Shown here one piece after another: positions 6,371-11,014 of a stretch of 11,014 bases of DNA. Every line of letters begins with the position of its first letter. The first letter of the stretch is position 1. The stretch is from Lachnospiraceae bacterium. GTDB lineage: Bacteria; Bacillota; Clostridia; Lachnospirales; Lachnospiraceae. A model generated the notes under the pieces. It did not search any database, was not told the DNA's origin, and saw only the letters and a program-made list of their open reading frames with translations. The position numbers and the translations under genes are program-made. The stretch is taken from NCBI GenBank assembly GCA_003446735.1, contig DMCJ01000195.1, positions 1 to 11,014 on the forward strand, read 5' to 3'.

Positions 6371-8911
6371 ATGAGAAATTACGATATAACGGGAATGAGC
6401 TGCGCCGCATGTCAGGCCAGGGTCGAAAAGGCGGTCTCCTCATTAGAGGGAGTAAAAGAATGCTCTGTGAGCCTTCTTACCAATTCGATGTCCCTTTCGG
6501 GAGATGCGAGTGATGAAGCGATAATAAAGGCTGTCACTGACGCGGGATACGGGATAAGGATAAGGATAGATGAAGAAAATCTTGATCTTACTGATAAAGA
6601 GACACCTGTTCTTTTTAAACGACTTATAATATCGCTTGTTTTTTTACTGATCCTTATGTATTTTTCGATGGGGCATATGATGTTTTCGCTCCCCCTGCCG
6701 GGCTTTCTTAACGGAAATCATTTTCTACACATGCTCATACAGGCGGTCTTATGTATCATCATCATGTTCATTAACAGAAAGTTTTTCATAAGCGGAGTAA
6801 AGGGATTTATCCACCTTGCTCCGAACATGGATACCCTTGTCGCCCTGGGCAGCGGAGTGTCATTTTTATACAGTCTTGTCGTGACTGTCCTTACTTTTAT
6901 CGCACAGCGCTCAGGCGATATGGAAAGGGCAGCATCCTATATGCATGATCTTTATTATGAATCGGCGGCCATGATACTTACGCTCATCACCGTCGGAAAG
7001 ATGCTCGAGGCAAGAAGCAAGGGAAAGACTACGGATGCGATAAGATCGCTCCTTAGCTTAATGCCCGATGAGGCGTGCGTTGTAAGGGATGGAAAAGAGA
7101 TCATGATACCTTCGTCCGAGGTGATCGTGGGAGATATCTTTATCGTAAGACCGGGAGAGAGCATCCCCGTTGACGGAGAGGTAATATCCGGTGATTCCGG
7201 TGTTGATGAATCGGCACTTACCGGAGAGAGTATCCCTGTAGATAAGACTGCGGGCGATAAGCTAAGTGCCGCTACTATAAATACTTCGGGGCTTCTTAAA
7301 TGCAGGGCGGTAAATGTCGGAGAAGATACCGCCATATCAAAGATAATAAAAGTCGTGGAAGAAGCATCTTCGTCAAAAGCCCCGATCGCAAAGGTCGCCG
7401 ACAGGGTGTCGGGAGTGTTTGTTCCCGTGGTCCTTATGATCGCACTTATCACTTTTGTAACCTGGCTCATCTTAGGAGCGGATATCGGATCGGCCTTATC
7501 TTTTGCGATATCGGTACTTGTTATAAGCTGTCCCTGCGCGCTCGGACTCGCAACACCGGTGGCGATCATGGTAGGAAGCGGAGTCGGCGCAAAGAACGGG
7601 ATACTCTTTAAGAGTGCCGTATCTTTGGAGGAGACCGGAAAGGCCGATATCGTCGTATTTGATAAGACCGGAACGCTTACAAAAGGAGAATGTGAAGTTA
7701 CCGATGTACTGCCCGCTGAAGGATATGAAGAAGATGAGCTTATCCGGATAGCCGGAATGCTTGAAAAAAACAGCGAGCACCCGCTGTCTAAGGCAGTCGT
7801 AAAGGAATGCGAAAGACGAGGGATAGATATAAGCGATGAAGTGTCTGATTTTACTGCTCTGCCCGGTAAGGGACTTAAGGGTAATATTGAAAAAACGACT
7901 GTATACGGTGGAAATGTAAGGCTGTTTAACGAGGTCCTTACAGGAAAAGAGCCCGATACGGATAAGCTCTCCGATCAGGGAAAGACACCTCTTTTATTTA
8001 TAAAGGGGGAGGAATTTATGGGTATGATCGCCGTGGCGGATGCTCTTAAGGATGATGCTCCCGCCGGTGTAAATGAGCTTAAGGACATGGGAATGTATGT
8101 TGTCATGCTCACGGGCGATAACAAAAGGACAGCCTCATATGTCGGAAAGAAGGCCGGAACGGATAAGGTCATTGCGGGCGTGATGCCGGATGAGAAGGCA
8201 AAGGTTGTTGAAAGGCTAAGGAGCCTTGGAAAGGTGATCATGGTAGGCGACGGGATAAACGATGCACCTGCACTTGTAAGCGCCGATATGGGCATCGCCA
8301 TAGGAGCCGGGACCGATGTTGCGACAAAGGCGGCAGATGTAGTTCTTATGAAAAACAATGTAAGGGATGTGGCGGCTGCGATCCGTCTTTCAGGTAAGAC
8401 ACTTAAAAATATATATGAAAATCTTTTCTGGGCATTTATATACAATATCATAGGCATACCGCTGGCTGCGGGAGTATTTTACTCTTACGGCCTTAAGTTA
8501 AATCCCATGATAGGGGCGGCTGCGATGAGCTTATCGAGCTTCTTTGTGGTCAGCAATGCGCTGCGTCTTAATCTTGCAAGGATATATGAGGAAAAAAACG
8601 GAAAAAAGAATGGTAAAAGAGGAAATATTGATATGGATATTGACAGGGTTTTGGAGTATAATGGAAAGGAAGTTGTTTCAGAGGAAACGGAGGGCAAAAG
8701 CATGACAAAAACGATGAGCATCGAGGGGATGATGTGCGCACACTGCGAGATGACTGTAAAGAAGGCATTGGAGGCTCTTGAAGGAGTTAAAAGTGCTGAA
8801 GTGAGCCATGAAAAGAATGAAGCGGTGGTAATGCTTGATGAGGATGTTTCCGATGAGCTCCTGAAAAAAGCCGTGGAAGATAAGGATTATAAAGTTCTTT
8901 CGGTAAAATAA
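6371..8911 (+). CDS. copA: Copper(I)-exporting P1B-1 ATPase with N- and C-terminal HMA domains
   Basis: This 846-residue pump (from ATG 6371) should export Cu(I) across the cytoplasmic membrane using ATP. In order: an N-terminal HMA domain with GMSCAAC (Cys11, Cys14); membrane helices from about residue 75; actuator motif TGES (284-287); the ion-site CPC (387-389); phosphorylation site DKTGT (Asp431); SEHPL (His470-Pro471); GDGINDAP (626-633). The last two helices carry FIYN and MSLSS. CPC plus YN plus MxxSS is the Cu(I)-specific P1B-1 pattern, as opposed to Zn, Cd or Co pumps. After the last helix a Lys/Asn-rich linker (about 739-777) leads to a second HMA domain with GMMCAHC (Cys789, Cys792). 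A C-terminal HMA is less usual than tandem N-terminal ones and looks like a fused CopZ chaperone. The linker codes contain two slippery heptamers, and an in-frame ATG with its own ribosome binding site precedes the last domain. The hybrid kinase gene follows after 22 bases. Confidence 0.93.
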   Translation: MRNYDITGMSCAACQARVEKAVSSLEGVKECSVSLLTNSMSLSGDASDEAIIKAVTDAGYGIRIRIDEENLDLTDKETPVLFKRLIISLVFLLILMYFSMGHMMFSLPLPGFLNGNHFLHMLIQAVLCIIIMFINRKFFISGVKGFIHLAPNMDTLVALGSGVSFLYSLVVTVLTFIAQRSGDMERAASYMHDLYYESAAMILTLITVGKMLEARSKGKTTDAIRSLLSLMPDEACVVRDGKEIMIPSSEVIVGDIFIVRPGESIPVDGEVISGDSGVDESALTGESIPVDKTAGDKLSAATINTSGLLKCRAVNVGEDTAISKIIKVVEEASSSKAPIAKVADRVSGVFVPVVLMIALITFVTWLILGADIGSALSFAISVLVISCPCALGLATPVAIMVGSGVGAKNGILFKSAVSLEETGKADIVVFDKTGTLTKGECEVTDVLPAEGYEEDELIRIAGMLEKNSEHPLSKAVVKECERRGIDISDEVSDFTALPGKGLKGNIEKTTVYGGNVRLFNEVLTGKEPDTDKLSDQGKTPLLFIKGEEFMGMIAVADALKDDAPAGVNELKDMGMYVVMLTGDNKRTASYVGKKAGTDKVIAGVMPDEKAKVVERLRSLGKVIMVGDGINDAPALVSADMGIAIGAGTDVATKAADVVLMKNNVRDVAAAIRLSGKTLKNIYENLFWAFIYNIIGIPLAAGVFYSYGLKLNPMIGAAAMSLSSFFVVSNALRLNLARIYEEKNGKKNGKRGNIDMDIDRVLEYNGKEVVSEETEGKSMTKTMSIEGMMCAHCEMTVKKALEALEGVKSAEVSHEKNEAVVMLDEDVSDELLKKAVEDKDYKVLSVK
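8593..8608 (+). other. Two tandem -1 slippery heptamers in the copA linker, candidate recoding site
   Basis: In the copA frame, A_AAA_AAC lies at 8593-8599 and A_AAA_AAG at 8602-8608, both in the phase needed for -1 slippage. AAGGA (8578-8582) and GAGGA (8588-8592) lie about ten bases before the first and second heptamer, the spacing at which Shine-Dalgarno-like sequences stimulate slippage in E. coli dnaX. A -1 shift at either site meets TAA at 8614-8616 and gives a protein of about 748 residues lacking the C-terminal HMA. No strong downstream hairpin is visible. The A_AAA_AAC heptamer also occurs in phase at 7765-7771, so chance is a serious alternative. Confidence 0.3.
8689..8694 (+). promoter_or_regulatory. 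Internal Shine-Dalgarno sequence within copA
   Basis: GGAGGG stands seven bases before an in-frame ATG at 8702. It is a better Shine-Dalgarno match than the one that serves the start of copA itself. It lies in the linker immediately before the C-terminal HMA domain, where an independent translation start would release exactly that domain. Confidence 0.45.
8702..8911 (+). CDS. Possible free CopZ-like copper chaperone from internal initiation within copA
   Basis: Starting at the in-frame ATG at 8702, the 3' end of copA encodes a self-contained 69-residue HMA protein, the usual length of free CopZ chaperones. It carries the MTKTMSIEGMMCAHC metal-binding loop (Cys at 12 and 15 of this product), a following helix EMTVKKALEALEGV, and a final beta strand ending YKVLSVK. 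Free CopZ binds Cu(I) in the cytosol and hands it to CopA. Support for a separate product is the GGAGGG seven bases upstream, the fit of the ATG to the domain edge, and the known precedent of one copA gene yielding both pump and chaperone in E. coli (there by frameshifting). Against it, Met is common and purine-rich runs are frequent in this DNA. An alternative internal start at 8633, with AGAGGA at 8618-8623, would give 92 residues. Confidence 0.35.
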   Translation: MTKTMSIEGMMCAHCEMTVKKALEALEGVKSAEVSHEKNEAVVMLDEDVSDELLKKAVEDKDYKVLSVK

Positions 8912-8933
8912 CATATCATCAAGGGGAATTTTT

Positions 8934-11014
8934 ATGGAAAATAATAAAGGCAGCGAATTAAGGGAGATATCACATCTGTCTCTCGTTATCACCCTTATCG
9001 CATTTTCGACCGTTTTAGTGATCTTAAACGTCACTCTGGCCTGGGAAAAGTGGACGATACCGCTTTGTATCGCAGCCATTCCGGTATGCATTACGATGCA
9101 TGTCATCAAAAAACCTCAGGATCAATTCAGGATCTATATCTATTCGGCCATCCTTCTGATGGAGATGTTCTATTATTGTTCCAATGTTGAGACCATATTT
9201 GATTCAACGCCGGTCATAGTCGTTTTACTGGTGGTATTTTCCCTGACCAGGGAAAAGGTCATCATGTGGCTGGGTATCATCGTGGGATATGCGGGAATGC
9301 TATATCATCTGGCAGATGCGTATTTCTCGATCGGGCTTAATACCGACAGATCAAATATAGTAAGGACCATATGGCATCTTCTTCTCGTAGCCATAGCCGG
9401 CATGATAATCGACAGGTTCATTTATATAGTGACCGCGATGTCCAAAAATTACGAGGACAGGATAAGAGTTCTTGAGGGTGCAAGCAAGAGTGCGAGCGAC
9501 TTTCTTGCCAATGTCTCCCATGAGATAAGGACCCCGATAAATGCTGTCATAGGTCTGTCCGGAGTATGTATCGAAAAGGAAAAGGATGGGATAATAAGGG
9601 AAGACCTTATGGCGATAAAGCAGGCCGGCAACCGTGTTGCCGAGCAGATCAGTGATATCCTGGATTATTCCGAGATCGATATGGATAATCTGGCGGTAAA
9701 TGAAGAGGATTATATGCTCTCTTCGGTTCTTAACGATCTTGTAAATCAGATAAGGCCGATAAAGCCCGATGAGCTCGAGCTCGTCATCGATGTGGATCCG
9801 GCCATCCCTTCGGTCATGTGTACCGACGTCGGAAAATTAAAAAAGATACTCTGGCATCTTGTTGCCAACGGCCTTAAATATACAAAAGAAGGCGGCGTCT
9901 ATGTCAGGATATATTCGATAAAGGAAGCCTACGGTATAAACTTATGTTTCGAGGTAAAGGATACCGGTATAGGAATGACACCCGATGAGCTTGAGAGGAT
10001 CTCGGAGCGATTCTATCAGGCAAACTCCGGAAGGACAAGATCGACGAGCGGTCTGGGACTTGGTATGTCGATCGTATCGGGCTTTGTCAGTGTGCTCGGT
10101 GGCTTTATGACGATCGAATCAAAAAGGGACAAGGGCACCACGGTTCATATAAGCATTCCTCAGAAAGTCATCGATCCTTCGGTATGCATGAGCGTATCGG
10201 AGCCTGACAAGCTTGCTTTAGGTGCATTCCTTCACTTCGAAAAATTCGAAAATGCGAACGTAAGAGAATATTACAGCCTTATGTTAAGGGATATAGTCAC
10301 CGGACTTAAGGTGCAGATGCATAAGGTGGATACCATAGATAATCTAAGGAACTTAGTCTCAAGTATGGAGCTTACGCATCTTTTTGTCGGAGATAAGGAA
10401 TATGAAACGGCTCCCGAATATATCGAAGAACTATCCAAAAAGATCCTTGTGGTCCTTGTTGCAAATGATGATTATAAGCTTCCTCCGGGATCGAAGATCA
10501 GACAGATGAGAAAGCCCTTCTACTGCTTCCCCGTCATAGGAGTGCTAAATTCCAGGGTAGACGATCTGAAAGAGAGCGAAGGAAGGCTGATGTGTCCCGG
10601 AGTAAGGGCACTCATAGTTGACGATGAGCCGATGAACCTGACTGTCGGCATGGGTATATTCAAGCGATACGGTATGGTGGTATCTACCGCTTCTTCCGGA
10701 ATGGAATCCATTGAGATGTGCAGGGCGAACGAATACGATATCGTCTTTATGGATCACATGATGCCGGGAATGGACGGCGTCGCAGCCACAAGATACATTC
10801 GGGAGGATATGGGAGATAAGGAGCTTATCATAATAGCTCTTACCGCAAACGCCATAAGGGGGACGGATACCCTTTTAAAGCAGGTTGGAATGAACGACTT
10901 CATAGCCAAGCCGATAGATATGACCGATATGGCTAAAAAGCTCAGGCGGTGGCTCCCGGATGAAAAGATCGTGGAGACCGAGGGGGAGCCAAAGAAGGAG
11001 AATTCCCAGATACC
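8934..11014 (+). CDS. Membrane-bound hybrid histidine kinase with receiver domain, 3' end outside the window
   Basis: The ATG follows AAGGGGA (8921-8927), and the frame stays open to the window edge (693 complete codons). Six predicted membrane helices (about 15-35, 42-58, 66-83, 92-105, 108-127, 145-167) form the sensor region, with no PAS or large extracellular domain. The cytoplasmic part has the dimerisation H-box FLANVSHEIRTP (His196), the N-box WHLVANGLKYT (Asn312), DTGIGM (343-348) and GLGLG (373-377) of the ATP-binding domain. Residues about 420-550 look like a degenerate receiver. A full receiver follows: DDE (563-565), phospho-acceptor Asp607 in MDHMMPGMDG, Thr637 and Lys659. Such hybrids pass phosphate on to a histidine phosphotransfer domain, which may lie past the right edge or elsewhere. 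The gene starts 22 bases after copA with no terminator between, so it is probably co-transcribed. The signal is unknown; copper is an inference from position only. Confidence 0.92.
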   Translation, partial: MENNKGSELREISHLSLVITLIAFSTVLVILNVTLAWEKWTIPLCIAAIPVCITMHVIKKPQDQFRIYIYSAILLMEMFYYCSNVETIFDSTPVIVVLLVVFSLTREKVIMWLGIIVGYAGMLYHLADAYFSIGLNTDRSNIVRTIWHLLLVAIAGMIIDRFIYIVTAMSKNYEDRIRVLEGASKSASDFLANVSHEIRTPINAVIGLSGVCIEKEKDGIIREDLMAIKQAGNRVAEQISDILDYSEIDMDNLAVNEEDYMLSSVLNDLVNQIRPIKPDELELVIDVDPAIPSVMCTDVGKLKKILWHLVANGLKYTKEGGVYVRIYSIKEAYGINLCFEVKDTGIGMTPDELERISERFYQANSGRTRSTSGLGLGMSIVSGFVSVLGGFMTIESKRDKGTTVHISIPQKVIDPSVCMSVSEPDKLALGAFLHFEKFENANVREYYSLMLRDIVTGLKVQMHKVDTIDNLRNLVSSMELTHLFVGDKEYETAPEYIEELSKKILVVLVANDDYKLPPGSKIRQMRKPFYCFPVIGVLNSRVDDLKESEGRLMCPGVRALIVDDEPMNLTVGMGIFKRYGMVVSTASSGMESIEMCRANEYDIVFMDHMMPGMDGVAATRYIREDMGDKELIIIALTANAIRGTDTLLKQVGMNDFIAKPIDMTDMAKKLRRWLPDEKIVETEGEPKKENSQI

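Noticed and set aside
6955..7569. A 204-codon open frame on the minus strand inside copA
   Set aside because: It lies opposite the CPC/actuator region of a gene with every P-type ATPase motif intact. The predicted protein is low-complexity Ser/Thr/Pro-rich, as expected for an antisense shadow, and has no ribosome binding site.
7765..7771. In-phase A_AAA_AAC heptamer in the nucleotide-binding domain of copA as another recoding site
   Set aside because: It lies in a conserved Glu-Lys-Asn stretch before SEHPL, and slippage there would destroy the pump. It is best used as a sign that such heptamers occur by chance in this gene.
1..11014. CRISPR arrays, insertion sequences, tRNA or rRNA genes, prophage parts, defence systems
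   Set aside because: No direct repeat array, transposase motif, structural RNA signature or phage or defence protein is visible on either strand.

Overview
The window looks like chromosomal DNA of a low-to-moderate G+C Gram-positive anaerobe, most likely a Lachnospiraceae-type Clostridia. The grounds are strong Shine-Dalgarno sites, extended -10 promoters, heavy use of ATA, AGG and CTT codons, a lipobox lipoprotein and the gene families present. This placement is an inference; no marker gene is present. I see no mobile element, CRISPR array, rRNA or tRNA, and no non-coding stretch longer than about 160 bases.

Layout. Bases 1-3959 (+) hold the 3' part of an integral membrane acyltransferase, then a 992-residue lipoprotein that joins a beta-lactamase-fold serine hydrolase (AmiE-like) to a DUF1343/NamZ exo-N-acetylmuramidase domain. 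Bases 4046-4836 (+) hold a clear promoter and two small membrane proteins of unknown function. On the minus strand, 4837-6228 encodes an 11-helix sodium-dependent (NSS/SNF) transporter whose stop codon directly abuts the stop of the second small gene. A region of about 140 bases with two divergent extended -10 promoters separates it from a P1B-1 copper-exporting ATPase (6371-8911, +). The ATPase carries heavy-metal-associated (HMA) domains at both ends. A hybrid histidine kinase begins 22 bases after it and runs off the right edge.

How they may work together. The left pair suggests cell-envelope work: acylation of a surface glycan next to exolytic peptidoglycan breakdown at the outer face of the membrane. 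The right pair suggests copper export co-transcribed with a membrane-bound hybrid kinase. The points most worth checking are the AmiE-NamZ fusion and the 3' end of the copper ATPase gene. There, a Shine-Dalgarno sequence and an in-frame ATG could release a free 69-residue CopZ-like chaperone. Two tandem slippery heptamers just upstream could release a pump without its C-terminal metal-binding domain. The second arrangement would echo, in mirror image, the known E. coli copA recoding that makes a free chaperone.
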